A DNA stretch of 64,000 nucleotides from Pseudomonas moraviensis (GTDB taxonomy: Bacteria > Pseudomonadota > Gammaproteobacteria > Pseudomonadales > Pseudomonadaceae): positions 558,001-622,000 of the forward strand of contig NZ_LT629788.1 in NCBI RefSeq assembly GCF_900105805.1, written 5' to 3'. A program made the translations under genes and the position numbers. The stretch's first letter is position 1; each line of letters starts with the position of its first letter. Positions 7,784 to 16,530 of this stretch are shown piece by piece. The notes under the pieces were generated by a model that worked only from the letters and a program-made list of their open reading frames with translations, had not been told where the DNA came from and made no database searches.

Positions 7784-8898
7784 TCAAGGTTCTGCACTTC
7801 TTCAAAACCTATTACCCGGAAACGATGGGCGGGATCGAGCAGGTCATTTTCCAGATAGCCCAAGGTGGCGCGGAACACGGGTTTTGCTCCGAAGTGCTGT
7901 ACCTCAGTGAACGGGGTGCTGCTCGTAATGAAACAGTGGGTAACCACCTGACCCATCGCTCCAGGCTGGATATGCATGTTGCCTCGACGGGATTCTCTCT
8001 GTCCGCGTTCAAGGATTTTTCGCAATTGGCCAAACAGGCTGACGTGGTGCATTACCACTTCCCATGGCCTTATATGGACCTGGTCCATTTTGCGACTCGG
8101 CATGGCAAACCCTCGGTACTCAGTTATCACTCCGATATCGTCAAGCAAAAGACACTGCTCAAGTTGTATCAGCCACTGATGAACCGCTTTCTCTCCAGCG
8201 TGGATTGTATCGTGGCGTCTTCACCTAACTACGCGCAAAGCAGTCCGGTGCTGTCACGGTTCCGCGACAAGGTCGAAATCATTCCTTATGGGTTGGACAG
8301 GGCTACCTATCCGGTCGTGCCCGAAACCAGGCTTGATTTCTGGCGGAGCAGGGTGGGGTCGAAGTTCTTCCTGTTCGTCGGTGCCTTGCGATATTACAAG
8401 GGGCTCGATTACCTGCTGGATGCGGCAAAGATCAGCGGACTGCCAGTAGTGATCCTCGGGGGTGGGCATCAGGAGTCCGAACTAAAAGAGCAGGCTGCGC
8501 GGCTCGGCCTTGCCAATGTGCATTTCCTGGGAGGGTTGGGTGATGAGGACAAGGCTGCGCTGTTGACGCTGTGTTATGCCTTTGTGTTTCCATCACACTT
8601 GCGTTCGGAGTCATTTGGCATCTCGCTGCTTGAGGCGGCGATGTATGGCAAACCGCTCATTTCCTGTGAAATCGGTTCGGGTACGACCTTCATCAACATT
8701 GCTGGTGAGACTGGTCTTGTGGTTCCGCCTCGAGACTCCGGTGCCCTTGCCAGCGCAATGTTGACGTTGTCGAACGCACCTGAGCGCGCTCAGGCCTTCG
8801 GTGAGAATGCGCAGCGTCGATACTCTGAGGTGTTTTCTGCGCAATCCATGGTTTCAGCGTACGCGGCAATCTATCGGCGCTTGCTGCGAAAGCCCTGA
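7780..8898 (+). CDS. GT4 glycosyltransferase, WbpZ-like (putative D-rhamnosyltransferase)
   Basis: A 372-residue GT-B enzyme starting MIKVLHFFKTYYPETMGGIEQ; this ATG overlaps the TGA of the previous gene by four bases, which fixes the start. The donor domain carries FVGALRYYKGLDYLL and the E-x7-E motif in ESFGISLLE. Position and N-terminus resemble WbpZ, thought to add the first D-rhamnose residues onto the lipid-linked primer in the common-antigen pathway. It is the last gene of the gmd operon and is followed by a strong inverted repeat. Confidence 0.86.
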   Translation: MIKVLHFFKTYYPETMGGIEQVIFQIAQGGAEHGFCSEVLYLSERGAARNETVGNHLTHRSRLDMHVASTGFSLSAFKDFSQLAKQADVVHYHFPWPYMDLVHFATRHGKPSVLSYHSDIVKQKTLLKLYQPLMNRFLSSVDCIVASSPNYAQSSPVLSRFRDKVEIIPYGLDRATYPVVPETRLDFWRSRVGSKFFLFVGALRYYKGLDYLLDAAKISGLPVVILGGGHQESELKEQAARLGLANVHFLGGLGDEDKAALLTLCYAFVFPSHLRSESFGISLLEAAMYGKPLISCEIGSGTTFINIAGETGLVVPPRDSGALASAMLTLSNAPERAQAFGENAQRRYSEVFSAQSMVSAYAAIYRRLLRKP

Positions 8899-8970
8899 GG
8901 TCCGAGAGCTTCGCACAAGCGTCGTGGAATCTTCCGTACAGCCATCGTGAGCGCGTCGGCTCAATCTGCA

Positions 8971-9000
8971 TGTAAGGGCGTCTCGCGCGGCGCCCTTACA
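8971..9000. terminator. Perfect 10-bp inverted repeat between convergent operons
   Basis: TGTAAGGGCG and CGCCCTTACA form a perfect 10-bp stem with a 10-nt loop, in the 116 bp between the end of the gmd operon and the end of the convergent membrane-protein gene. No clear T tract follows on either side, so termination is likely but not certain. Confidence 0.55.
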
Positions 9001-9014
9001 CTGACATCCGATTC

Positions 9015-10442
9015 TCAATTCAGCTGAAATACCGGGTTGGATATCGCAGCTTTTGCAATCATGAACGCAATAGGTACGGCGACCACAAACAAAATGCCCA
9101 AGGGAATGAGGACTTTTGCCGAAGTCGCTCGTGCGCACTGTTTTGAAACTCCGAACGCAATCGCACAGTAAGCCATCACATGCAGAGGCAAGAAAAACCT
9201 GGTCTCAATGGCGCCCGGAAGAATTGCGAATACCGGCAGCACAATAACCGCCAGCCAGCCAATGCGATATAGGCCCTGCGCCGGTTTGTCCGATTTTCGA
9301 ATCACTAAAAGGAATAAGCAGATCAGTCCAAACAAAGCGGTTGCGATACTGGTCGCCGAACGAACGTCATTTTCCTTGGAACGAACCTTTGTGTAGGTGT
9401 CATAGTCGCGAACATCCAGCCCGTTCACAAAATGCTTGGTGTATATCTTGAGGAATGAAACCGGTTCCGAGAGGAGCAGTTGGAAGTACCACGGTAGTGT
9501 TGGAACAGTACCTTTAAACTTTAATTCTTCAGTCAATCGCACACCTATCGGATCGAGATAGAAGATAGGAAAGATTGCGCCGGTCTCTGTGTCGTGGCCT
9601 GTTTCATAACGCTGCAGGGTAATCCCCCATTTCAGCTGACTTGCAAAAAGGGAAGCGTCGTTGACGCTCGCGACAACCAGCGGGGTTGCAGAGTCCAGGT
9701 GCTTTTTGTTTATCAAAGACTGAGGAATGGCTGCGATCGCCGAGCCGATAACGAAGAATGCCAATAACAGCATTTTTTTACGCAGGCATTGATTCTTAAG
9801 GGCGAGCAGGGGAATAGCCGGCAGCAAGGCAATGAGAGTGAACAGATAAATCGTTCGAGTATTGTATGCCCCGTATGCCAGTACCCCTGCCACGATCATC
9901 AGGACGATTGCTGTTGCAACACTCTTTTGCTCGCTTGCTTTGAGAATCAGGGCCAGCGCGCCAATGATCAGGCAGAAAGCGGGAAGGTCGCTAAGTGTGT
10001 AAGCAATCAGCGGCGGGAAGAAAATGGCTACCAGCGCGGGAACCAACAGGCGGCGCGGCAGAGTGACTTTGCCCCCGATGACCTTGCTGAACACGTATGG
10101 AAGCGAAATGCACAGTGAGTAGGAGAAGGCCAGTGCCTGGATCAAATGGACAGCCAGATATCCCGTTGCAGGATAAGCGTCGAAGAATATCCTCGCTGGC
10201 GAGAGCAGCAATGGATAAAAGTAACCGCGCAAAGATTTTGGAAATGAAAAATCCCAGACTTTTGAGCTCAGGTCCCAATAGTTATAGGCATCACCCAGGA
10301 ATGTCTGTGGGTTGATGTAAAGCTGGGCCATGAACATCAGTAGCGTGGCCAGTATGAAGGCGACGAATTTCTCGCTTAGTCTGAAGGTATACATTGCCGA
10401 TTGCTCTGACGGGGTGCGGGTATCGATTTTCATCGCATCCAT
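9015..10442 (-). CDS. Polytopic membrane protein, possible GT-C glycosyltransferase
   Basis: A 475-residue protein with about ten hydrophobic segments. An early periplasmic-type loop contains LGDAYNYWDLS, reminiscent of the acidic first loop of GT-C enzymes that use polyprenyl-phosphate sugars. The ATG at 10442 has a GGAG ribosome site 8 nt upstream. It is the last gene of the leftward cassette, separated from the 731-residue gene by 106 bp that include an inverted repeat. It may add or transfer the sugar flipped by the GtrA-like protein. I do not recognise it with confidence; the GT-C assignment is from topology and context. Confidence 0.7.
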   Translation of the reverse strand: MDAMKIDTRTPSEQSAMYTFRLSEKFVAFILATLLMFMAQLYINPQTFLGDAYNYWDLSSKVWDFSFPKSLRGYFYPLLLSPARIFFDAYPATGYLAVHLIQALAFSYSLCISLPYVFSKVIGGKVTLPRRLLVPALVAIFFPPLIAYTLSDLPAFCLIIGALALILKASEQKSVATAIVLMIVAGVLAYGAYNTRTIYLFTLIALLPAIPLLALKNQCLRKKMLLLAFFVIGSAIAAIPQSLINKKHLDSATPLVVASVNDASLFASQLKWGITLQRYETGHDTETGAIFPIFYLDPIGVRLTEELKFKGTVPTLPWYFQLLLSEPVSFLKIYTKHFVNGLDVRDYDTYTKVRSKENDVRSATSIATALFGLICLFLLVIRKSDKPAQGLYRIGWLAVIVLPVFAILPGAIETRFFLPLHVMAYCAIAFGVSKQCARATSAKVLIPLGILFVVAVPIAFMIAKAAISNPVFQLN

Positions 10443-10502
10443 GTTGTTGCTCCGTTTTCAACGAAGAGTGTGCTGGCTCGACGTGAAATAAATTCCGATA
10501 AA

Positions 10503-10540
10503 CCCCGCATCTGCATTTTTGACTCGGCAAGGATGCGGGG
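10503..10540. terminator. Inverted repeat between two membrane-protein genes
   Basis: CCCCGCATC and GATGCGGGG form a 9-bp stem around a 19-20-nt loop, just after the stop of the leftward 731-residue gene. On the minus strand only a short T-rich run follows, so it could be a weak terminator or attenuator. If it works, the 475-residue gene is expressed less than the rest of the cassette. Confidence 0.45.
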
Positions 10541-10548
10541 CTGCAGGG

Positions 10549-12744
10549 TTATTCAGGTACGATCTTGACCCAGTCCAGCCGGGCAGAGTAACCGTAGTAA
10601 TCATGGTTCGGGACCGTCTCGAACTCGAGTACATTGCGTCCCGTTTTCAAAAGTTTAGGGTCCACTGTCCCAGTGAACTTTCCAACCTCGCTCCATTCAA
10701 CAGGAATCTCTGCGCCGTTGATTCTGAACTTCATGTTGCTGCGGCTCGCCTCGTTCGGGAACGCGTCGAAAAAACCGCTCAGTACGTAAGGCGCGTTTTT
10801 CGGCTCGATATCGAAGTAAAGTGACGCTTGCGGTGCATTCATCCAGGCCGTAGCAATGTGATTGAACCGGCGAGGTTCCCAATCTGCGTCGCGCCATCCA
10901 GAGCCAGCCGTAGGAAGGTCGAGATTCCACCAGTTGCCAAAGCCCCAGGAGTATTCATCTTTGGCCAATTGGTCGCGAAATTTGAAAAAGTCAAACCACG
11001 GTTTGGTTTCGGTAATTCCACGGTAGCGCAGGCTGGTCGGCGTATCGCCCGATTCCAGCTCCGTGCGGTAGGATGCCGATAAACCATTTTCCGCGTTCGG
11101 CTTTCTGTCCCCGACTACCACCGTGACCACTTTCGACTTGGAGAGCTTCATGCTCGGGGTAGCGGGTGCCAACTCCATGCCTGGGCCAGTAACAGGCGAT
11201 GGAAAGTTGAATGTCCAGTCATCTTTGCCCTCTTCGCAAGTGCCCTTGCGTTGTACCGAAGGTGTTGGAGCTTGCCATTCGCGACTAGGCATATAGCAAA
11301 CCTGAATGTCGTTGACGGGTTTGCCATAAATGTAAGTAAGAACGTTTGCCAGATCAGGATTCAAGAACATCCAGACATGATTGAGCTGATTGTTGTAGTC
11401 GAGTATCAACAGGGTCTTATCAGCTGCGTTGCCGTCGAAATTTTGAACAATGTCCCTGAGCGCGAGCTGCTGTTGCCTGGAAATTTCAATGTAATGGTGA
11501 AACTGGAACAGCTGGAAGGCGAGGCCAGTGAAGATGAGCGCGGCGAATCCTGCCGAGGTCAGTGCTTTGGATGCTTTGCTCAAAGCCCAGAGCATTGAGA
11601 CTGCGAACAGGACGGCGCCCGGTGTGGCGAATAAAAAGGTCCGTTGGCTGATCGCCATATGCGGAGGCGAAAGCAGAAACGGAGCGTAGCCGATGCAAAT
11701 AAGGGCGAGGCCGATCAAGGCGAGCCGGAAAACGATTGCGAGGTTGGCGCTTTTTTCTTCGAATGCGACGGGTTTTACTGATCTCTTCAAGAAGATATAA
11801 ATCAATCCCATCAGTAGTGCAGTCGCAACTACCAGGTACCAATAACTGATTATCTCGATGCGAGTGATGCGCAGTGCATCGATCCAGCCGCCGAAGATAC
11901 TGCGAAACAGGCCCACTTTGAACAGATTGGGATAGTACGTCATCAGCGTCGTCAGTGCGCTGCCGCCAGCCAGCACGCTTTGATAGCTTTTTACCAGCGG
12001 CGCAGTATGAATGACATAAGCAATATACGTCAGGGCGCCGGAAACCCAGATCACGTAGTACAGGCAATTGTCTTTCAGATTCGAAAACAATCGCTTGAAT
12101 CCCGTCTGTGCGAACGCGACCAGAAACGGAATTGCGACGAGCAGCAGGGAGGCTTCATACATTGCACTGGCACAAGCCAGCAGGAAGCCAGCAGCCAGGC
12201 TCAGGAATGTCCCGCGGAGTTTGCTGTTCTGGTCAGTTGCTGCGAGCAGCAAGACGCTGCCAATCAATACCAGGCTCAATGCCCAATTGATGTGGATCGC
12301 CCGGAACGAGAGCTGCATCGTGTCAGCTGGATAAATGATGACCAGAATGCTGGCGAACATTCCCCATTTGATAGAGCCTGTCACCCGCGTGGTAAGCAAA
12401 CTCAATGAGGCGCCTTTGATCGTCAGTGCAACCATCAGCAATATGTGCCAGAAATTGAAACTGTTCGGGTCGAGAAAATAAGCAACCGCGTGGGGAAATA
12501 CCGTCAGTGGTCGCAAGGCATGAGCAGGCAAGGGGCTTGAAATGTCTGTTACGAAAAACAGCCCCGCTCTGCTGAAGAGGCCGATTACACCCCATTCCTC
12601 AATAAGCCCGGTCAGCAAAAATCCGAAGGGCAGCCATATGAACACAACGGTCAGCAGTGCCGGAGCCAAGTGGGCAAGCCATAGCATCGACCTGCTATAG
12701 GTATGAATAGGCATCGCAGGCAATGCCGGTTTCGTAGTTGTCAT
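10549..12744 (-). CDS. Large membrane protein with C-terminal globular domain (possible GT-C enzyme)
   Basis: A 731-residue protein of two parts. Residues 1 to about 420 hold many transmembrane segments, including an acidic early loop (FVTDISSPLPAHALRPLTVFP) before FLDPNSFNFWH. Residues from about 420 to 731 are soluble and rich in Trp, Tyr and Pro, ending in a stretch that reads like beta strands (GRNVLEFETVPNHDYYGYSA, LDWVKIV). The start lies 10 bp after the GtrA stop, in one operon. In Gtr-type modules the third component is a large, serotype-specific integral-membrane glycosyltransferase, and this gene sits in that place. No enzyme family is recognised directly. Confidence 0.75.
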   Translation of the reverse strand: MTTTKPALPAMPIHTYSRSMLWLAHLAPALLTVVFIWLPFGFLLTGLIEEWGVIGLFSRAGLFFVTDISSPLPAHALRPLTVFPHAVAYFLDPNSFNFWHILLMVALTIKGASLSLLTTRVTGSIKWGMFASILVIIYPADTMQLSFRAIHINWALSLVLIGSVLLLAATDQNSKLRGTFLSLAAGFLLACASAMYEASLLLVAIPFLVAFAQTGFKRLFSNLKDNCLYYVIWVSGALTYIAYVIHTAPLVKSYQSVLAGGSALTTLMTYYPNLFKVGLFRSIFGGWIDALRITRIEIISYWYLVVATALLMGLIYIFLKRSVKPVAFEEKSANLAIVFRLALIGLALICIGYAPFLLSPPHMAISQRTFLFATPGAVLFAVSMLWALSKASKALTSAGFAALIFTGLAFQLFQFHHYIEISRQQQLALRDIVQNFDGNAADKTLLILDYNNQLNHVWMFLNPDLANVLTYIYGKPVNDIQVCYMPSREWQAPTPSVQRKGTCEEGKDDWTFNFPSPVTGPGMELAPATPSMKLSKSKVVTVVVGDRKPNAENGLSASYRTELESGDTPTSLRYRGITETKPWFDFFKFRDQLAKDEYSWGFGNWWNLDLPTAGSGWRDADWEPRRFNHIATAWMNAPQASLYFDIEPKNAPYVLSGFFDAFPNEASRSNMKFRINGAEIPVEWSEVGKFTGTVDPKLLKTGRNVLEFETVPNHDYYGYSARLDWVKIVPE

Positions 12745-12754
12745 GGGGCGCCTG

Positions 12755-13165
12755 TTAATCCTTCGCGGGCTTGGTTTTATGAGTTGCCTTGAGAACGACT
12801 TTGTTTAGAAGGTAACTTGAGGGTAGGAGAAGCAATATGACCAGAATCGGTGCGACAGCCTTGTGCATATTCAAGTGCTCGACCAGCACATTGAGTAAAA
12901 CTGCGCCGAGTACGTACTGCACGAGATAAATGCTCGGATAAACAAGCATGCCGATTACCGAGTGCTCGACCTTGAACACGACTTTCGAGTTGAAGAAGTA
13001 GGCAAAGACTATTCCGGCAACATAGGCGATCGCATAGGCTATCTGGTAGTTGATCACATAGCTGAGCAACAGATAGAGGCAGTAGGTTATTCCGGTATTG
13101 AGTCCGCCGCCGATCAGGAAGCTGATCCAGCGGCGAACTTGCGGATTGTCCTTCAGTGTAGTCAC
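12755..13165 (-). CDS. GtrA-family polyprenyl-phosphate sugar flippase
   Basis: A 136-residue protein with four hydrophobic segments and the GtrA pattern (RWISFLIGGGLNTGITYCLY, then YFFNSKVVFK between helices 2 and 3). GtrA proteins move polyprenyl-phosphate-linked monosaccharides from cytoplasm to periplasm. The start is a GTG that overlaps the TGA of the preceding gene (GTGA). Its partner is the polyprenyl-phosphate glycosyltransferase two genes upstream. Confidence 0.92.
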   Translation of the reverse strand: MTTLKDNPQVRRWISFLIGGGLNTGITYCLYLLLSYVINYQIAYAIAYVAGIVFAYFFNSKVVFKVEHSVIGMLVYPSIYLVQYVLGAVLLNVLVEHLNMHKAVAPILVILLLLPSSYLLNKVVLKATHKTKPAKD

Positions 13166-14118
13166 GGCGTTGTTTTTTTTGCGGTCAGCTTGGTGAACTC
13201 TGAATAATCACGGATGTAATCGTCAGCTTCGTAATAGTCCGAGGTGAACACCAGCAGTACCGCATCTTCGGAATATTTGTACTGGATGCCCCAGGTCAGT
13301 GGCGGCAGATAGATGCCCTTGTTCGGAGCATCGAGCATCACTTCTGCTCGGTTGGTACCGTCGTCGACTACCACTGCGCAGCTGCCTTTCACGCAAATCA
13401 AAAACTGGTGGCACTTGTGGTGGGCATGCTCGCCGCGGGTCTTCTGGCTCGGGACATTGAACACGAGAAAATAACGCTTGGGGGTAAACGGGATTTCCTT
13501 GTGGAACTCACCCACGGAGAGGTCGCCGCGCATGTCCGCAATGTATTTGAAGCGGTGGGTGGTGACATCGCCGACGCCGATACGCACTACCGCATCATCC
13601 TGCTCCTGGGTTTTGACGGCAGGAGTCTTGGTTGCATCACTGGATGCGGAGTTTTCCACGTAGCCTGTTATACGGGCCGGAGAGCCGGTCACGATGGCGT
13701 ACGGAGGTACGGATTTGGTAACGACCGCACCTGCACCCACCATTGCGCCGGTACCGATGGTGACGCCAGGCAGAATGACCGCGCCGCCACCAATCGAGGC
13801 GCCGTCCTGAATGACCGTCTGCGAAAACGACTCCGGATATACCTTCGAGCGTGGGAACTTGTCGTTGGTGAACGTGGCGTTCGGGCCGATGAATACGTCG
13901 GAGCCGATCCGCAAGCCGTCCCACACGTAGACACCGGACTTGATGGTGGTGCGATCACCGATCACCACGTCATTTTCAATCAGTGAGTGCGAGCAGACGT
14001 TGACGTCGTCACCAATCACCGCGTCCGGGAAGACCACAACGTATTGCCAGATGCGTGTGTTCTTGCCGATCTTCGAACTCTTTACATCGGCGCTGGCGTG
14101 GATGAACGGCTCAGTCAT
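13162..14118 (-). CDS. Bifunctional sugar N-acetyltransferase / 3,4-ketoisomerase (FdtD/WxcM-like)
   Basis: A 318-residue fusion. Residues about 1-155 form a left-handed beta-helix acetyltransferase with hexapeptide repeats (IGGGAVILPGVTIGTGAMVG). After a linker rich in Ser, Thr and Gln, residues about 180-315 form a WxcM/FdtA-type cupin with the conserved RGEHAHHKCHQFLIC motif and LPPLTWGIQY. Such fusions isomerise dTDP-4-keto-6-deoxyglucose to the 3-keto sugar and acetylate the 3-amino product. The FdtB-like aminotransferase in the same operon supplies the middle step. It overlaps the upstream glycosyltransferase by 8 bp. The product could be Fuc3NAc or Qui3NAc. Confidence 0.9.
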   Translation of the reverse strand: MTEPFIHASADVKSSKIGKNTRIWQYVVVFPDAVIGDDVNVCSHSLIENDVVIGDRTTIKSGVYVWDGLRIGSDVFIGPNATFTNDKFPRSKVYPESFSQTVIQDGASIGGGAVILPGVTIGTGAMVGAGAVVTKSVPPYAIVTGSPARITGYVENSASSDATKTPAVKTQEQDDAVVRIGVGDVTTHRFKYIADMRGDLSVGEFHKEIPFTPKRYFLVFNVPSQKTRGEHAHHKCHQFLICVKGSCAVVVDDGTNRAEVMLDAPNKGIYLPPLTWGIQYKYSEDAVLLVFTSDYYEADDYIRDYSEFTKLTAKKTTP

Positions 14119-15055
14119 TGGAATGTTCCTTGTTGTCGAGTTTCATGCAGACAATGGCAAGCGGTCGCTGCTTGCTGTTTTCGTAGGCGCGCCAGGCATA
14201 GGTGCCCACGAGTCCCAGGCCGAGCAGATTGAGTGTGCCCAACAAGAGCACCACCAGCATGGTGGCGGCATACCCTGGCACCTCGATAGCTCCAGACAGC
14301 TTCGCAATGATCACCATGAAACCGATGAACAGCGAAATGAGCGAACCCATGGCGCCCATGCGTGTGAGCAGTCTGATCGGGTAATCGGTAAACGCGAACA
14401 CACTGTCCATCATGTACTCGAGCTTCTTCTTGAAGGTCCACGCCGATTTGCCTTCCAGGCGTGTCTGCCGTTCGTATTCGATGAACTTGCGCCGAAAGCC
14501 GAGCCAGAAAATAAGCGCAATCAGCGACGAGCGCGACTCGTTCAACTGCAGCAGCTGCTCGCGAAACGCTTTGTTGCAGCCGAAGATGTCGACCCCTCCT
14601 GGCGGCATGTCGTGCACCACCAGGCGGCGATACAGGCCCCAGAAGATCGATGACGCCATCCGACTGGAAAACGGATCCTGGCGGGCGTTGCGCGTACCGA
14701 TGGCGACGTCGCACTCATCGTTGGCAAGCGACCTGAAAAAGTTGATCAGGAGTTCTGGCGGCTCTTGCAGATCAGCGGCCATCACACCGAAATAATCACC
14801 CTTGGCAGCCATCAGGCCGGTGCGTATGGCGGGGAACGAACCGAAGTTGCGCGAGTGGGCCAGCAATTGTGCGGAAAAGCTCATTGCGCCCAAAGCCTGT
14901 TTGAGCAGCAGAAACGAATCGTCAGGGCTGCCGTCCACGACGAATACCACCTCGAGCTGGTTCTCTAGGGTGGTGTTCATGTCCGTCAGCGCCTGGATCA
15001 GCCGGGGTATGGAATCCGCGTTTTTATAGACCGGGACGATGACCGAATATCTCAT
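14111..15055 (-). CDS. GT2 polyprenyl-phosphate glycosyltransferase (GtrB-like)
   Basis: A 314-residue GT-A family 2 enzyme. The N-terminus is MRYSVIVPVYKNADSIPRL, the metal and donor motifs VVDGSPDDS and GVMAADLQEPPEL are present, and two C-terminal transmembrane helices (about 230-290) match GtrB/ArnC-type enzymes that load a sugar onto undecaprenyl phosphate. The start at 15055 forms an ATGA overlap with the preceding stop, which decides it over a Met three codons upstream. It probably uses the dTDP-3-acetamido-3,6-dideoxyhexose made by its neighbours. Confidence 0.9.
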   Translation of the reverse strand: MRYSVIVPVYKNADSIPRLIQALTDMNTTLENQLEVVFVVDGSPDDSFLLLKQALGAMSFSAQLLAHSRNFGSFPAIRTGLMAAKGDYFGVMAADLQEPPELLINFFRSLANDECDVAIGTRNARQDPFSSRMASSIFWGLYRRLVVHDMPPGGVDIFGCNKAFREQLLQLNESRSSLIALIFWLGFRRKFIEYERQTRLEGKSAWTFKKKLEYMMDSVFAFTDYPIRLLTRMGAMGSLISLFIGFMVIIAKLSGAIEVPGYAATMLVVLLLGTLNLLGLGLVGTYAWRAYENSKQRPLAIVCMKLDNKEHSND

Positions 15056-16149
15056 GCAGCCCATCCATTGACCGCAGCGATGACGTTGCCGACTTCTGCA
15101 TCGCTCATTTCCGGGTAGCAGGGCAGCGTCAGGATCAGCGATGCCAGTTGTTCGGTATTGGCCAGGCTCAGGCCGGCAAACTGCTCACCGAACACCGGTT
15201 GTTTGTAGTCGGGAATCGGATAGTGAACGTCGGAGGCGATCTGCGCCTGACGCAAGTGCTGCTGCAGGGCGTCGCGCTTCGGGGATTTGATCACATACAA
15301 ATGGGCCACCGAGGCCAGGCCTGCATCCTGCGCATGACTGACCTCTGTGTGCTGGATCTCGTTGCGGTAGCGCTGGGCAATTTCGCGACGGCGGGCATTG
15401 CCCTCATCGAGGTGCGGCAGGAACTCGGACAGGATGGCTGCCTGCATTTCATCCAGGCGGCTATTGCGGGCGCCCGCGAGCTCCACGCAGTACTTGGAGG
15501 ACCAGCCGTACTGACGCAATTGCGCCACACGCTGGGCTATCGCAGCCGAATTGGTCACGACAGCGCCGCCGTCGCCCAGGGCGCCGAGATTCTTCGTAGG
15601 ATAGAAGCTGAAACTGGAAGCGTCCCCGAAGGTACCCACCCGCTGACCATCGCGCTCGGCGCCATGAGCCTGGGCGCAATCTTCCAGCAGGGCAACCTTG
15701 TGCGCCGCGCAGTACGCGGCGATCGCCTTGATGTCCGGCACTGCCAGACCATACAGGTGGGTGACGACTACGGCTTTGGCCCCGGCTTCGATCGCCTGCT
15801 TGACGCTCGCCAATGTGACTACATGAGTGTCCAGGTCAACATCCATGAACAGCGGAGTGGCGCCGATGGCCAGTACCGATGTGGTGGTGTACATGCCGGC
15901 ATTGGCCACTGTAGCGACCTGATCGCCATCAGCGACACCGAGTGCCTTGAGCGCCAGCTCGATGGCGTCGGTTCCATTGGCGACGCTGACGCAATGGCCA
16001 GCCTGCAGATACTCTGCGAATGCCGTTTCAAAGCGTTTGACTTCCGGTCCTAAAACCACCCACCCGCTGTCGACCACGCGCTGCACCGAAGCATTAATCT
16101 GCGACTTGAACTTGTCGATCTTCGCTGCGAGGTTGTTGATCTGTTGCAT
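15052..16149 (-). CDS. dTDP-3-keto-6-deoxyhexose 3-aminotransferase (FdtB/QdtB-like)
   Basis: A 365-residue DegT/DnrJ-family aminotransferase. The PLP lysine is Lys186 in SFYPTKNLGALGDGG, and the VGPxxxxFE-like start (VVLGPEVKRFETAFAEYL) and LEDCAQAHGAE are family features. The TKNLGALGDGG form is typical of enzymes acting on 3-ketosugars. With the ketoisomerase-acetyltransferase downstream it completes the route to a 3-acetamido-3,6-dideoxyhexose. The starting dTDP-4-keto-6-deoxyglucose needs RmlA/RmlB, not encoded here. It is the first gene of the leftward cassette, with a GGAGAG ribosome site. Confidence 0.88.
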   Translation of the reverse strand: MQQINNLAAKIDKFKSQINASVQRVVDSGWVVLGPEVKRFETAFAEYLQAGHCVSVANGTDAIELALKALGVADGDQVATVANAGMYTTTSVLAIGATPLFMDVDLDTHVVTLASVKQAIEAGAKAVVVTHLYGLAVPDIKAIAAYCAAHKVALLEDCAQAHGAERDGQRVGTFGDASSFSFYPTKNLGALGDGGAVVTNSAAIAQRVAQLRQYGWSSKYCVELAGARNSRLDEMQAAILSEFLPHLDEGNARRREIAQRYRNEIQHTEVSHAQDAGLASVAHLYVIKSPKRDALQQHLRQAQIASDVHYPIPDYKQPVFGEQFAGLSLANTEQLASLILTLPCYPEMSDAEVGNVIAAVNGWAA

Positions 16150-16530
16150 GGGTGCTCTCCATTTCGAAGCAAAAGGCGTCTGCTATCTTGATTTTGGCCG
16201 GTGTTAGCCGAGATTTGGCGTGATGACGGATCTGAAAATCCTGTAGCGGCGAGCGCTCTGATCACTTTTCCGCACGGATTCTATCCGTACCCTGAGTCCG
16301 CTCCAACAGCAAAGTGCAATTAGCGCCAGTGTCGGGCTATGCGGTAGATGCAGCTTGCAGGATTGCTGTCGCCACAGAAGTGGCTATGACGTCGACGATT
16401 CAATAAACTGCCCGCCTCAAGTCGATAGCCGATCCGATTTTCCTGGCGTCGCGCCACACGTGCGGTTCCGCCACTTGCAACAGCGTCGCTGCAGTGTGTT
16501 TGCAGCATCCATTTCTTCCAAGGGTCGCCC
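16150..16530. promoter_or_regulatory. Divergent intergenic region fdtB-like/wbpV-like
   Basis: 381 bp between divergent operons, presumably holding promoters for both. A short palindrome ACGGAT-TCT-ATCCGT lies at 16274-16288. I see no confident sigma-70 pair, no RNA gene and no credible reading frame. An AAGGG ribosome site precedes the rightward ATG. Confidence 0.35.
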
